A DNA stretch of 63,516 nucleotides from Rhodothermaceae bacterium (lineage in GTDB: Bacteria > Bacteroidota > Rhodothermia > Rhodothermales > Bin80): positions 1-63,516 of the forward strand of contig VXSC01000038.1 of NCBI GenBank assembly GCA_009838195.1. The letters are read 5' to 3'. Positions 35,141-44,394 of the stretch are shown here, piece by piece (within the stretch, counting starts at the first letter, position 1; the number at the start of each line of letters is the position of its first letter). The position numbers and the translations under genes are program-made. A model generated the notes under the pieces. That model was not told where the DNA came from. It worked only from the letters and a program-made list of their open reading frames with translations, and did no database searches.

Positions 35141-35864
35141 TATCGGCAACAGCACCATTAAAATTGGCCTGTTCGCAGAAGATCGGACCCTGGCAACAGT
35201 AACTGAATCTTCCGTAGAGGAAGCCTTGACACGTATTACTACATGGAATACGCAAACCCCACCCTGCCGAATCGGGTTATGCAATGTCGTTCCGCAACAG
35301 TCCGAGGTTCTTATCTCCAAAATTGCTGAGTTCACAGATGCACCTATATTTGAGGTTAATAGTCATGCCATTTTCCCAATCCGACTCGACTATACCCCTC
35401 CTGAAAATCTAGGTCCTGACAGATTGGCTGCAGCATGTGCGGCTTGGTATCCGGGTGGCACTTCCCAAATCATCATTGATGCCGGGACCGCAATTACGAT
35501 TGATGTCGTACGAGCAGATGGATCTTTCCTGGGCGGAGTGATCATGCCCAGCCCTACATTATCTAATCGCGCTTTAGCCGATTACACCGCGAAATTGCCC
35601 AATGTATCTCTGACTCCTCCAGAAGGATCGTTTGGGACATCTACGGTTGAAGCACTGCAGCACGGACTTATCTATGGGATGATTGATGGGGTCCTGGGCA
35701 CAATCGCCCGTATTGAACAATTCCTTGATTCCCCATCGGTCATTACCCTGACAGGAGGCTGGTACCAAATATTAGCAGAGCACATCCCAAGGGCGCAAAT
35801 CAATCGGAATCTCGTTCTTCACGGCATCAGATTGCTGATGCAGTTCAACCCGCCGCCGGAGTGA
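35103..35864 (+). CDS. coaX: type III pantothenate kinase CoaX
   Basis: First step of coenzyme A synthesis. The 253 aa protein has the ASKHA landmarks TIDIGNSTIKIGLF (about residues 10-23), GPDRLAAACAAWYPGG (104-119) and IIDAGTAITIDVV, followed by GGVIMPSPTLSNRAL. This class uses a monovalent cation and is not inhibited by CoA. The start overlaps the biotin ligase by 38 bases, and its 3' end overlaps the convergent YbaK-like gene by 20 bases. A second ATG three codons later (35112) is also possible. Confidence 0.94.
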   Translation: MQAMSRSVWLTIDIGNSTIKIGLFAEDRTLATVTESSVEEALTRITTWNTQTPPCRIGLCNVVPQQSEVLISKIAEFTDAPIFEVNSHAIFPIRLDYTPPENLGPDRLAAACAAWYPGGTSQIIIDAGTAITIDVVRADGSFLGGVIMPSPTLSNRALADYTAKLPNVSLTPPEGSFGTSTVEALQHGLIYGMIDGVLGTIARIEQFLDSPSVITLTGGWYQILAEHIPRAQINRNLVLHGIRLLMQFNPPPE

Positions 35865-36318
35865 CACGGATTACTTCACCCAACGTAGCCAGAAAAGAAG
35901 GCTTACAGGAAAACACCGCATAGGGACCTCCCGCCGCTGCCCAAACCTGTTCGTAGTTCAACAGATCCCCATCCACAAAAGTGGGAATGGGCTTGGGGTG
36001 GCCAATCGGTGCGACACCACCTATGGCATGGCCCGTGTGTTGTCGGACAAAATCTGCTCGGGCACGCTGGATAGGGCTGCCGACAAGGCTCTCAAGAAGT
36101 CGTTCATCCACATGATTGCTTCCACTGACCAACACTAGGATAGGGTTATCATTTACGCGGAAGACCAGAGACTTTACAATCTGGCCGAGAGCACAATTGA
36201 GTGCGGATGCGGCATCTTTTGCCGTTCGAGTAGACTCCGAAAGTTGTGTGACCTTGGTATTCACTCCAAGTGACAAAAGAATCTTCTGAACATGCCTTGC
36301 CTTTGCTGGTAGAGTCAT
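35845..36318 (-). CDS. YbaK/EbsC family aminoacyl-tRNA deacylase
   Basis: Cytosolic 157 aa protein, normal for single-domain ProX/YbaK proteins that hydrolyse Cys-tRNA(Pro) or related mischarged tRNAs. The ATG at 36318 is chosen because the 41 residues encoded upstream are not family-like. LGQIVKSLVFRVNDNPILVLVSG (from about residue 45) carries the conserved Lys, and GHAIGGVAPIGHPKP (about 97-111) is the deacylase signature. It is convergent with coaX and overlaps it by 20 bases. It has its own promoter in the 290 bases upstream, facing the next gene. Confidence 0.88.
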   Translation of the reverse strand: MTLPAKARHVQKILLSLGVNTKVTQLSESTRTAKDAASALNCALGQIVKSLVFRVNDNPILVLVSGSNHVDERLLESLVGSPIQRARADFVRQHTGHAIGGVAPIGHPKPIPTFVDGDLLNYEQVWAAAGGPYAVFSCKPSFLATLGEVIRVTPAAG

Positions 36319-36608
36319 TTTGGGTTTGCGAATTGACTTGGCCTTTCTTCCCGATGTTAACCCTACGGTGACCAACGGACACTGTCCTAAGCTTCTGGCA
36401 ATCGAAAGGTTTCTGTTCTGCTTACGAATACCTGTATACATAAATGAATTCTACACTCGTTCTTTCTTTGGAAATCTATTACGTCCCTGTGAGCATTAAC
36501 CAAAAAGTAGACTGCTTCGCGTTTATGTCGTAAATTTGGTCAACCTCTGTTGCTCTTCGTGATTTATGAGGCAAATACCGATCAAACGATCACCATAATT
36601 CCGGTTTA

Positions 36609-37589
36609 ATGAGTCAGCTTTCTCTTGCAGACATTGCTAATGGACTTGATTCCCTTTTGGACAAACAAATGACGGGACAGGCCCGAATTGCTGCACACCT
36701 AGTAGCCGCTGCAGAGGGGCATGGACTCTCCCCCTCAGAGGTAATCTCTATCTTTGACAAGATCGTAGAAAAAACCGTGCTGGATGAACTCTGGGTCACG
36801 GATTCAGAGGGGATAGCCTATCTGACTACGGTTCGCGGTGAAGACGGAAAGCCAATTCAGTTTAAGTTTTCTGACGATTCCGACACCCAACCTCAAGCAT
36901 CTGCCTTCTATCCATTACTCTCGGCCAGTGTTGACAGCGATGAGTGTATTACCCAAGCTGCCCAGACACGCGAAATTGATTGGAATATATTCAAGTACGT
37001 GGGGGTAAGTGGGATTGATAAACCCCGAATTGTTCAGGTCGGGAACGCCCTTGCATTCGAAGAGCAGGGACTGCTGAATAATAGCTATGCTTCACCGGTT
37101 ATGACCGCTGCATTGGCTGCTTTCGGTGAAGCCGAATTGCTTTCGTCTATGTACACTTCCCGTGTAGCCGAAGTTCGATCTGTTTTTGATGCAGTGCTAT
37201 CAAAGCAAATGGTTGTTCAGGCTGGACTCATCGATGCATTCTTAACTGTTGCTGAAGCTTCTGGATGGTCCGTGGCAGAGACAAATAGCCGTCTGCATCG
37301 AATTGTCAAGACCACTCCCATCTCAGAAATAGAAATTGCAACTACTGGTGGCCAGATTGTATTATCCAGCTCCGCACCCTATGGGAAACTGCGCTATCCC
37401 GAATCTCTGCAGGCAATCAACGTAGATGTAATGGATGTCGTGGATCATCCATCCATTGCACATGATGAAAGCCATCCTTCAGAAAAGACAGTCACAGTTT
37501 ATAGCCCTGGTCTTACAAGGATTGTACAAATCACGACCCTCCTGGACGACAGCTCATTGGTTTCACCACGCTTCAGAATTCCTGATTAG
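36609..37589 (+). CDS. unrecognised soluble protein with two copies of one domain
   Basis: 326 aa, no signal peptide and no transmembrane helix, so probably cytosolic. The protein contains two similar halves. First: DSLLDKQMTGQARIAAHLV (about residues 14-32), then SEVISIFDKIV and a segment ending in GIAYLTTV. Second: DAVLSKQMVVQAGLIDAFLT (about 196-215), then ETNSRLHRIVKTT and GGQIVLSS. Each half begins with a KQM..QA helix followed by a helix with AE..G.S..E and a strand pair, a plan that recalls Cache/PAS-type sensor domains, but without the usual membrane helices. It is transcribed alone, and the function is unknown. Confidence 0.6.
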   Translation: MSQLSLADIANGLDSLLDKQMTGQARIAAHLVAAAEGHGLSPSEVISIFDKIVEKTVLDELWVTDSEGIAYLTTVRGEDGKPIQFKFSDDSDTQPQASAFYPLLSASVDSDECITQAAQTREIDWNIFKYVGVSGIDKPRIVQVGNALAFEEQGLLNNSYASPVMTAALAAFGEAELLSSMYTSRVAEVRSVFDAVLSKQMVVQAGLIDAFLTVAEASGWSVAETNSRLHRIVKTTPISEIEIATTGGQIVLSSSAPYGKLRYPESLQAINVDVMDVVDHPSIAHDESHPSEKTVTVYSPGLTRIVQITTLLDDSSLVSPRFRIPD

Positions 37590-37679
37590 GCGCAAGTTTG
37601 GCTCTTTCCTTTTTGTGGGTAAGTAAGCCGTCTTTAGGGATCTATCAGATAATGGCCCGTTTCTCGTACACAGTCTTTC

Positions 37680-38624
37680 TCAGTGCTCTAGGCGTCGGGC
37701 GGAAATAAACGGCGTCAATTCGCCAGCCCCGGGGAAACCACGATCAGCGGGGGAAGGAGCTACCCAATCAGCGTGGCAAGCCTCGATTTCCATAAGCCCA
37801 TCGGAGCGGAAAGTGATAAACGTATATAGCGCATGTGTGTATGGTGCCATGCGCCCGTATTCTGCTCCAACCCAATAGTAGGAAGCGCTGTTTATCCACA
37901 GATAATGGATGCCATTTTTGCGTGTGTGCCGATCGATATGGTGATGACCGCAAAAGCAGGCCACCACCTTGCTGTCGGACACGTTACTGTTGTGCTCTTC
38001 CAGTACGGCTTCGATGGCGCTGCTAGCCTCAGGCATGGAGGTTGGAAGCCCAAGGCCTTGGTGTACAAATACCACTATCGGAAGGGCTGATTTGGCGAGG
38101 TCATCACGGAGCCAAGCCAGCTGAGCGTCGTCAGCGTAGCCGCGCAGAGAGGCATCTACATAGAAATTAGCTTCGCTGTAGGGCGTATAACCTTCATCCG
38201 TTTTCAGATTGTTCCGGTCAAGAACTACCACATGATAGGGACCGAAATCGAAGGAATAGTAGCGAGCTGGCATGCCCCACTTTTGAACAATAGCATCCTT
38301 GGACACAAAATCCATGTCATGGTTACCGAGTACATGGTACCCCGGGCCTTTAAACGAATTCCATAGGTCTAGGCACTCTTCACTTTCTTTGGTGCCAAAA
38401 TTGAAATCCCCCAACTGTAGAATGGCATCAGGTTTGCGCTCGGCAACAGCTCGCATGAACGTTTCCAGTCGCTCCATCGCCCGTGGTTCTAGGCCATGAT
38501 GCAAATCTGCTATCACACCAAGACAAACGGAATCGGTCTGGGCTACACTGCGACCCGGACTGAGAAAAAGGCACCCTGCACCAATCTTCAGCAGCTCCCG
38601 ACGTGATATCTGTCGTGGTATCAT
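37680..38624 (-). CDS. Tat-exported metallophosphoesterase
   Basis: Predicted periplasmic calcineurin-like phosphoesterase (314 aa). A twin-arginine signal (ISRRELLKIGAGCLF) is cleaved near SVAQTDS. The metal-ligand motifs appear in order: IADLHHG (residues 37-43), LQLGDFNFG, LGNHDMD, VFVHQGLG and CFCGHHHID. Related proteins hydrolyse phosphodiesters or nucleotides. It is transcribed toward the duplicated-domain gene and separated from it by 90 bases. The presence of a phosphoesterase near polyphosphate genes is noted, but the substrate is unknown. Confidence 0.9.
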   Translation of the reverse strand: MIPRQISRRELLKIGAGCLFLSPGRSVAQTDSVCLGVIADLHHGLEPRAMERLETFMRAVAERKPDAILQLGDFNFGTKESEECLDLWNSFKGPGYHVLGNHDMDFVSKDAIVQKWGMPARYYSFDFGPYHVVVLDRNNLKTDEGYTPYSEANFYVDASLRGYADDAQLAWLRDDLAKSALPIVVFVHQGLGLPTSMPEASSAIEAVLEEHNSNVSDSKVVACFCGHHHIDRHTRKNGIHYLWINSASYYWVGAEYGRMAPYTHALYTFITFRSDGLMEIEACHADWVAPSPADRGFPGAGELTPFISARRLEH

Positions 38625-38914
38625 ATCCCTGATTCAAAAGCCTTTGATATTTTCGGAACGCATGACCGTCGTGCTTCTGGTAACGACATTCTCTATTAGC
38701 CCAAGGTACGATATAATTCCCTATTGTCGGGAGCACAAATTCTTTCCTAGGCTAGTCACGTACCCGGTTCAGGGGAATGGAGCCTGAACCCATCATTACC
38801 CGAGAACTCTTCTAATCACCAACCCTTGTGGAAACACAAAAACCGAACTCTACCAGAGCGTGAGGAATACGCTGAATGCGGTTCAATGCCGCCCTTACGA
38901 TGTTCTTTTTGCGC

Positions 38915-39403
38915 TTATGGTGAAGCACTTTGACTCCCAAGGTGACGGTGGTGCTCTATCTTCATGCAAAGACCCATGATGACATCCAAACCGCCGGCAG
39001 TCGCGATTGCAGCCGCTTCTTTGCTGAAGATGTTGAGTTGCAACCAAAGCGCTTTGGCACTAATTCGTACGGCCTGCTCCGCATGCTCTGGACACTCGTG
39101 CGATGGCCGGAATACATTTACAATATCAACCGGCTCAGGAATGTCCGCAACCTTCCTGTATACCTTTTCTCCTAAAATACGCTCAGCCTTTGGGTGAACT
39201 GGTATAACCTTGAAACCCCTGTTTTGAAGAAAACTTGCTACGACATGACTATCTTTCTGAGGACTCGTTGATAATCCTACAACGGCAATCGTTCGAGAGG
39301 AATCCAGGATTCGATGAACCAAATGTGGGTCCTGATATTTTGCAACCTGCTCCAGACTAAGATTGCCAAATAAGTCACATGAAGAACCGTCTCGCAATTT
39401 CAT
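38915..39403 (-). CDS. CoA-binding domain protein (YccU family)
   Basis: 162 aa protein with a Rossmann-type CoA-binding fold similar to the N-terminal part of succinyl-CoA synthetase alpha. The ATG at 39403 is preferred because the upstream 41 residues do not belong to the family. IAVVGLSTSPQKDSHVVASF (about residues 37-56) is the dinucleotide-type loop, VIPVHPKAERILG follows, and VDIVNVFRPSHECPEHAE is conserved in the family. A C-terminal MGLCMKIEHHR carries the family's conserved Cys. No enzymatic activity is assigned. It is divergent from ppk2. Confidence 0.88.
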   Translation of the reverse strand: MKLRDGSSCDLFGNLSLEQVAKYQDPHLVHRILDSSRTIAVVGLSTSPQKDSHVVASFLQNRGFKVIPVHPKAERILGEKVYRKVADIPEPVDIVNVFRPSHECPEHAEQAVRISAKALWLQLNIFSKEAAAIATAGGLDVIMGLCMKIEHHRHLGSQSASP

Positions 39404-39726
39404 AATAAATCTCTTAAGTTTAGATAGACACCATAATTTCAATTTCGGGCATTCTTCGAGCAGAAAAACGAACGAAGTTTTCAATGAGGCCTTCCCCAGG
39501 GACGGAGTATTCCTCACATGCACCATGAAAATACAATCTCACTGCCACACAGCTGGCATCCCGGCTGATTTAGTTCACCCTATTCTGAACTCCCAGTACA
39601 TCTTCACAGAGCTTACTCCTGGGAGAACTACTACCATCTTTGTCTAGCTCTATCCACTGTACTGCGAGACTCAAACAGAACAGACAAATCAATGCTTAGA
39701 CCTGTTGAACACCACCATCAGATCTG
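39404..39726. other. divergent intergenic region
   Basis: 323 bases between the CoA-binding protein gene and ppk2, which are transcribed away from each other. Both promoters should lie here. CTCCCAG and CTGGGAG occur about 22 bases apart near 39588-39625. No gene was recognised. Confidence 0.35.
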
Positions 39727-40584
39727 ATGAGCGAACCCTTTCACATGTTCAAGGCGAACGGAAAACTATCACGAAAATTCTACGAAGCAGAGTTGGCGAA
39801 GCTGCATCTACGCCTCGTCATTCTTCAGCGCTATATCCGGGTCAAAAAGAAACGTGTCGTTGTAGTGTTTGAAGGCAGAGATGCAGCGGGGAAAGGAGGA
39901 ACCATCAAGCGCATTACGGCACCCCTGAATCCACGCATCTGCCGTGTCGTTGCCCTCCCCAAACCCACAGATCGTGAATCTACTCAATGGTATTTCCAGA
40001 GATATGCACATCATTTACCTGCTTCTGGTGAACTGGTCCTCTTTGATCGGAGTTGGTACAATCGTGCAGGAGTTGAACGCGTGATGGGCTACTGCTCCGA
40101 AGAGGAGTATTGGGAATTTCTTCGACAATGCCCAATATTTGAGCGTATGCTGATTGAAAGCGGCACAACCCTAATTAAATATTGGTTTTCTGTGAGCGCT
40201 GAGGAACAGGAGCGTAGATTCCGTCGCCGTATGGAAGACCCAAAACGGAGATGGAAACTCAGCCCAATGGACTTAGAATCAAGATCCCGGTGGGTGGATT
40301 ATTCCCGGGCCAAGGACCAGATGTTTCTACATACGGATCTTCCCGACTCTCCTTGGTGGGTAGTCGAAGCAGACGACAAGCGCCGTGCAAGGTTAAACTG
40401 TATCAATCATCTCCTCTCAAAAATCCCCCATGAGACCATTGAACGTAAAAAGGTAGTTCTGCCTCCATTACAAACCGAGCAAGGTTACGTTCGCCCTGCA
40501 ATGGAAACGCAGCGGATTGTGACCGACCAGTTCGGCGCGCCGAATTCCCCCACCCTTGACCCGAGCGAGACGGCTCAAGAGTAG
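39727..40584 (+). CDS. ppk2: polyphosphate kinase 2 (PPK2)
   Basis: Uses polyphosphate to phosphorylate nucleoside diphosphates (or the reverse). The 285 aa protein fits single-domain PPK2. Walker A GRDAAGKGG is at about residues 50-58, Walker B region DRSWYNRAGVERVMG follows, and the lid motif RRMEDPKRRWKLSPMD (about 164-180) is as in class I enzymes that act mainly on diphosphates. The C-terminal part ends in an acidic tail (DPSETAQE). A hairpin begins at the stop codon. ppk1 lies 1.4 kb away on the other strand. Confidence 0.93.
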   Translation: MSEPFHMFKANGKLSRKFYEAELAKLHLRLVILQRYIRVKKKRVVVVFEGRDAAGKGGTIKRITAPLNPRICRVVALPKPTDRESTQWYFQRYAHHLPASGELVLFDRSWYNRAGVERVMGYCSEEEYWEFLRQCPIFERMLIESGTTLIKYWFSVSAEEQERRFRRRMEDPKRRWKLSPMDLESRSRWVDYSRAKDQMFLHTDLPDSPWWVVEADDKRRARLNCINHLLSKIPHETIERKKVVLPPLQTEQGYVRPAMETQRIVTDQFGAPNSPTLDPSETAQE

Positions 40585-40667
40585 CCGCTGATCAGTCAGC
40601 GACTACCGAGGGAGAGAGCTACCAAATTCATCGAGCCTGCTACTCACTCGCGGAGTAGGAGTTTGGT
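40581..40667. terminator. two hairpins in the convergent spacer after ppk2
   Basis: GTAGCCGCTGA at 40581-40591 pairs with TCAGCGACTAC at 40596-40606 (one mismatch, 4-base loop) and includes the ppk2 stop codon. A second nested structure has CTACTC/GAGTAG at 40640-40645 and 40653-40658 within ACCAAA/TTTGGT at 40621-40626 and 40662-40667. There is no long T-run, so termination is likely but not certain. The region serves convergent genes. Confidence 0.5.
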
Positions 40668-40717
40668 TTGGGCGAGGATATCAAGAGTATTGAATAGATC
40701 CTCCCGTACCAATCAGA

Positions 40718-41179
40718 TTACTCTGAATTTTTTCCGCTGCTTGCATTGAGTACACCACTGCCAATGGCGACCCCCAAGGCACCCAATAATGGATTTAGCC
40801 AGACGTACCACATGGGTACAATACTCTGCCCCATCGCTTCCATGATTGACGGGGTCACTTCACGAACAGTCTCCATATCTCCCTGGTTTGTCGTCAACGC
40901 AGTGACAACCCCGAGAACAATAATCAGTGCAATCAAATACTTTGCAGCAACATAGTTACCTGCAATCCGAGTACAAATCTTACCGCCCAACCAAGCTGAT
41001 CCAAGTCCAACAATAATGCTCAGGATCACCCATGTCGTGGAAACATTCCATGAGCCAGTTTGATACGACCCCTCGGCTCCCAAGATGAGATAGGCCAGAC
41101 TATATATTACCATGATTGTAATCGCGATCGCAAAATAGCTGGCAACCACGGCCAATAGATTCATCCAGAATTTTCGCAT
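40718..41179 (-). CDS. small polytopic membrane protein, unknown function
   Basis: Unrecognised 153 aa protein from the ATG at 41179 (an upstream start is less likely). Four hydrophobic segments are readable: LLAVVASYFAIAITIMVIYSLAYLIL, VILSIIVGLGSAWLGG, YLIALIIVLGVVTAL and WLNPLLGALGVAIGSGVL. The charged segment TNQGDMETVREVTPSIMEAMG between helices 3 and 4 is presumably exposed. Nothing in the sequence indicates catalysis. It lies between ppk2 and pdxH, convergent with the former and divergent from the latter. Confidence 0.6.
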   Translation of the reverse strand: MRKFWMNLLAVVASYFAIAITIMVIYSLAYLILGAEGSYQTGSWNVSTTWVILSIIVGLGSAWLGGKICTRIAGNYVAAKYLIALIIVLGVVTALTTNQGDMETVREVTPSIMEAMGQSIVPMWYVWLNPLLGALGVAIGSGVLNASSGKNSE

Positions 41180-41354
41180 GTTATCAGTAGAAGTGGATCC
41201 CAAAAATACTCATTCCGCAAATAAAAACCTGCCTCAAAAAACCACCACTGCCGGACAAAAATACCTACTACAGCTCCAACACCTGAACCATGGCCTCTCT
41301 GTATGCATATAGGTATAATTGACTCGTATCCTCTCTAAATGATCAGTATCCTTC

Positions 41355-41984
41355 ATGGACTTGACTGCCCCTAATCTTATCCAGGATTTGCCGGCGGCAA
41401 ACCCTGACATAGACCCGATTATTCAATTTGAGGAGTGGTTCGCCTTTGCACAGAATGCGAATATCTATCTCCCTGAAGCCATGACGCTCGCAACGACTAC
41501 ATCAGATGGGTTCCCGAGTGCACGAATTGTACTTCTCAAACAGGTCAGCCAGAAAGGATTCGTGTTCTTCACCAACTATGAGAGTCGTAAAGGATGTGAG
41601 TTGGACTCTAATCCCAAGGCCGCACTCGTCCTTCATTGGGCTACGCTTGAGCGCCAAATAAGAATTGAAGGACCAGTCGAACGAATTACGAGAGAGGAAA
41701 GCGAAGTTTATTTTCAGTCCCGCCCACGAGGAAGCCGTATTGGTGCGTGGGCTTCTGATCAAAGCAGTACACTACGGGATCGGTCACACTTGAAAGAGCG
41801 TGTGCATTACTTTGAACAAAAATATGCAGGCCAAGAGGTCCCCCTCCCCGAACGCTGGGGAGGATTCCGGGTTCTCCCCGAGAAAATAGAATTCTGGCAA
41901 GGTCGGCAAAGTCGCCTACATGAACGACTGGTCTACACAAAGTTACCCTCGGGGCATTGGGACACGGAGTTGCTTTTCCCCTAA
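41355..41984 (+). CDS. pdxH: pyridoxamine 5'-phosphate oxidase PdxH
   Basis: FMN-dependent oxidase making pyridoxal 5'-phosphate from pyridoxine or pyridoxamine phosphate (209 aa). The FMN-binding motif SARIVLLKQVSQKGFVFFTNYESRKG begins near residue 54, SRPRGSRIGAWASDQS (about 126-141) contributes to both FMN and substrate binding, and the C-terminal signature EFWQGRQSRLHERL (about 180-193) is complete. Its product serves PLP enzymes such as TrpB. It is a single gene, followed 48 bases later by the convergent ppk1 stop. Confidence 0.94.
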   Translation: MDLTAPNLIQDLPAANPDIDPIIQFEEWFAFAQNANIYLPEAMTLATTTSDGFPSARIVLLKQVSQKGFVFFTNYESRKGCELDSNPKAALVLHWATLERQIRIEGPVERITREESEVYFQSRPRGSRIGAWASDQSSTLRDRSHLKERVHYFEQKYAGQEVPLPERWGGFRVLPEKIEFWQGRQSRLHERLVYTKLPSGHWDTELLFP

Positions 41985-42032
41985 TTCTCCGCTCCAGAAA
42001 GTGAACGGTTTAAATACCCGCAGATGCCATGA

Positions 42033-44195
42033 TCAGAAGAGTTCCCAGGGATGCTCTTTCTCTTCTTCAACCCAATCTGCTCGCACGCTGAGGAGTTTTT
42101 CTTGAACCGACAAGCTGTCCTCCACCGGTTCCGGCCTTGTATAGGTTCCCTCTGCAGTCAAGTATCTGGCCTTAACAGAATCCTGCAAATACGATTCCAG
42201 CACCGTGTCCCGGAGATAACGTACGTAATTTTTATCCTGAATTGGGAATAATACCTCTACCCGCCGGTTGAGATTACGGGGCATCAGGTCAGCACTCCCC
42301 AAGTAGATCTCCTCTTTTCCTCCATTGGAAAAGTAATAGATTCGACTATGTTCAAGGAAGCGACTCACGATACTGATTACTCGAATATTTTCACTTAGAC
42401 CTGGAATTCCAGGCTTTAAACAGCAGATTCCCCGCACTAACAGGTCAATCTGAAGCCCCTCCTGAGATGCCCGATAAAGCTGACGAATCATCTTCTCATC
42501 AACGAGGGCGTTGGTTTTAAGGATCAGACGCGCCTCTCGACCCGCTTTTTGATGGTCAATTTCGCGGTGAATTAATTCGGTAAGGCGCTTCCTCATATTG
42601 ATTGGCGCTACCAGTAGCTTGCGATAATCTCGCTTCTCCGAATAGCCCGTTAAAAAATTGAAAAGATCGGAGACATCCGCTCCAATCTTGGGATTAACCG
42701 TAAAGAACCCCAGGTCTTCATAAACGTGTGCGGTAATGCTATTATAGTTGCCTGTGGAAAGATGCACATACCGACGTATTTGACGCCCTTCATTCCGGAT
42801 CACCAATGCGATTTTCGAGTGAGTCTTGAGTCCGATAAGGCCGTAAATTACATGGACCCCTTCCCGCTCCAGCACACGTGCCCAGCCAATATTACTTGCC
42901 TCATCAAAACGGGCTTTCAATTCGACCAACACTGCAACCTGCTTCCCATTCTCCCTTGCCTTCATCAGAGCATTAACAATTGGAGACTGGTTTCCTACAC
43001 GATAAAGTGTCATCTTGATTGCAAGTACATCAGGATCTGATGCGGCAGCCTCCAAAAACTCAATCACAGGGGAGAATGAATCGTACGGATGATGAACCAG
43101 ATGATTTTGAGACCTCAATGCCTTGAAAAAATCTCCATCACGGGTTTCCGATTTGAGCCTCAAAGGTGTAAAGGGCATAAACGGGGGATATTTGAGATCA
43201 AATCGATCAATCCCTGACGCAGCCTCCATCAAACTCTCAATTCCCAAGGGCCCGTCAACTACTACAATGTCCTCCTCGTCCGTGCCCATATTCTCAATCA
43301 GGAGCCTGAGTACCCGCTTGGGCATATCCGCATTTACCGTGAGTCGCAATACAGAACCGAGACGTCGCTGACGAACCCCCTCCTCCATCGTTTCCAATAA
43401 ATCGTCTGCCTCCAATTCCTGGATTGTCATATCCGCACTTCGTGTGACTCTAAACGGATATGCTGCCTTGACTTCCATACCGGGAAAAAGAGATTGAAGG
43501 TTTGCTGCAATGACTTCTTCTACCCATACGAACGAAAAAATCCTTCGGGTATTTCCGCCCACCTGTATCGTCCAAGGGTCGGAAACTACAGACATTAAAC
43601 GATCAATGGGTCTAGGAACCTTTACCCGCGCAAAACGCTCGCCGCCAAGTTCATCCTTGATGATGACAGCCAAATTGAGGCTCAGGTTCGAGATGTGTGG
43701 AAAAGGATGGGATGGATCCACAGCTAGAGGAGTTAAAACCGGAAATATTGTCCGCTTATATCTTTTTGTCGCTTCGGCCTTTTGAGTATCTGTTAATTCC
43801 GAATAGCTCAAGATTTGGACCCCTACCGCCGCCAATTCTGGAATCATTGTAGACAGGAGATAGTGGTGAGCACTCTGCATCAGAGTATGGGCTCCCTCTC
43901 TCACGGCCGAAAGCAGTTCTGTTGGGGTCTGCCCGTCAATTGAAAGATCCGTGATACCACTGGCAACCTGCTTCTTGAGTCCCCCGATACGCACCATGTA
44001 GAATTCGTCCAAATTCGAGCCAACGATCGAAAGGAACTTCAGTCGCTCCAATAGCGGATTAGCCTCGTCTTGGGCTTCTTCAAATACCCTGTATTGAAAA
44101 TCTAGCAGACTCAATTCCCTGTTATTGTACAGGGAAGGATCCTTGAGGTCCTCTACAACGCTCGGAGTGTTGCTGTCAATAACTTCCATATTCAT
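42033..44195 (-). CDS. ppk1: polyphosphate kinase 1 (PPK1)
   Basis: Membrane-associated enzyme that makes polyphosphate from ATP (720 aa from the ATG at 44195; earlier in-frame starts are less likely). YNNRELSLLDFQYRVFEEA at the N terminus and NLDEFYMVRIGGLK follow the family, and the phospholipase-D-like catalytic core has GLKTHSKIALVIR with the phosphorylated His and RYVHLSTGNYN. The C-terminal region has LLVRGICCLKPGIPG and SADLMPRNLNRRVEVLFP. The divergent TonB receptor begins 200 bases upstream. It pairs with the polyphosphate-using PPK2. Confidence 0.95.
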   Translation of the reverse strand: MNMEVIDSNTPSVVEDLKDPSLYNNRELSLLDFQYRVFEEAQDEANPLLERLKFLSIVGSNLDEFYMVRIGGLKKQVASGITDLSIDGQTPTELLSAVREGAHTLMQSAHHYLLSTMIPELAAVGVQILSYSELTDTQKAEATKRYKRTIFPVLTPLAVDPSHPFPHISNLSLNLAVIIKDELGGERFARVKVPRPIDRLMSVVSDPWTIQVGGNTRRIFSFVWVEEVIAANLQSLFPGMEVKAAYPFRVTRSADMTIQELEADDLLETMEEGVRQRRLGSVLRLTVNADMPKRVLRLLIENMGTDEEDIVVVDGPLGIESLMEAASGIDRFDLKYPPFMPFTPLRLKSETRDGDFFKALRSQNHLVHHPYDSFSPVIEFLEAAASDPDVLAIKMTLYRVGNQSPIVNALMKARENGKQVAVLVELKARFDEASNIGWARVLEREGVHVIYGLIGLKTHSKIALVIRNEGRQIRRYVHLSTGNYNSITAHVYEDLGFFTVNPKIGADVSDLFNFLTGYSEKRDYRKLLVAPINMRKRLTELIHREIDHQKAGREARLILKTNALVDEKMIRQLYRASQEGLQIDLLVRGICCLKPGIPGLSENIRVISIVSRFLEHSRIYYFSNGGKEEIYLGSADLMPRNLNRRVEVLFPIQDKNYVRYLRDTVLESYLQDSVKARYLTAEGTYTRPEPVEDSLSVQEKLLSVRADWVEEEKEHPWELF

Positions 44196-44394
44196 TTTTT
44201 GGCCATATCTAGTCAGATTTTTCTCGACAAAGTTCCATGTTGCTGTGCAAGATAGATGGCTCAACAGTGGGATTCTCTGTTAAAATTGGTTACACAAACT
44301 TATAACTCGTTTAACCTACAGTTAACATCTAATAGCGTTTCATAGCATTAAATACATCCCGAAAGCCTCTTGTTTATACTTTCTCAGATTCATT

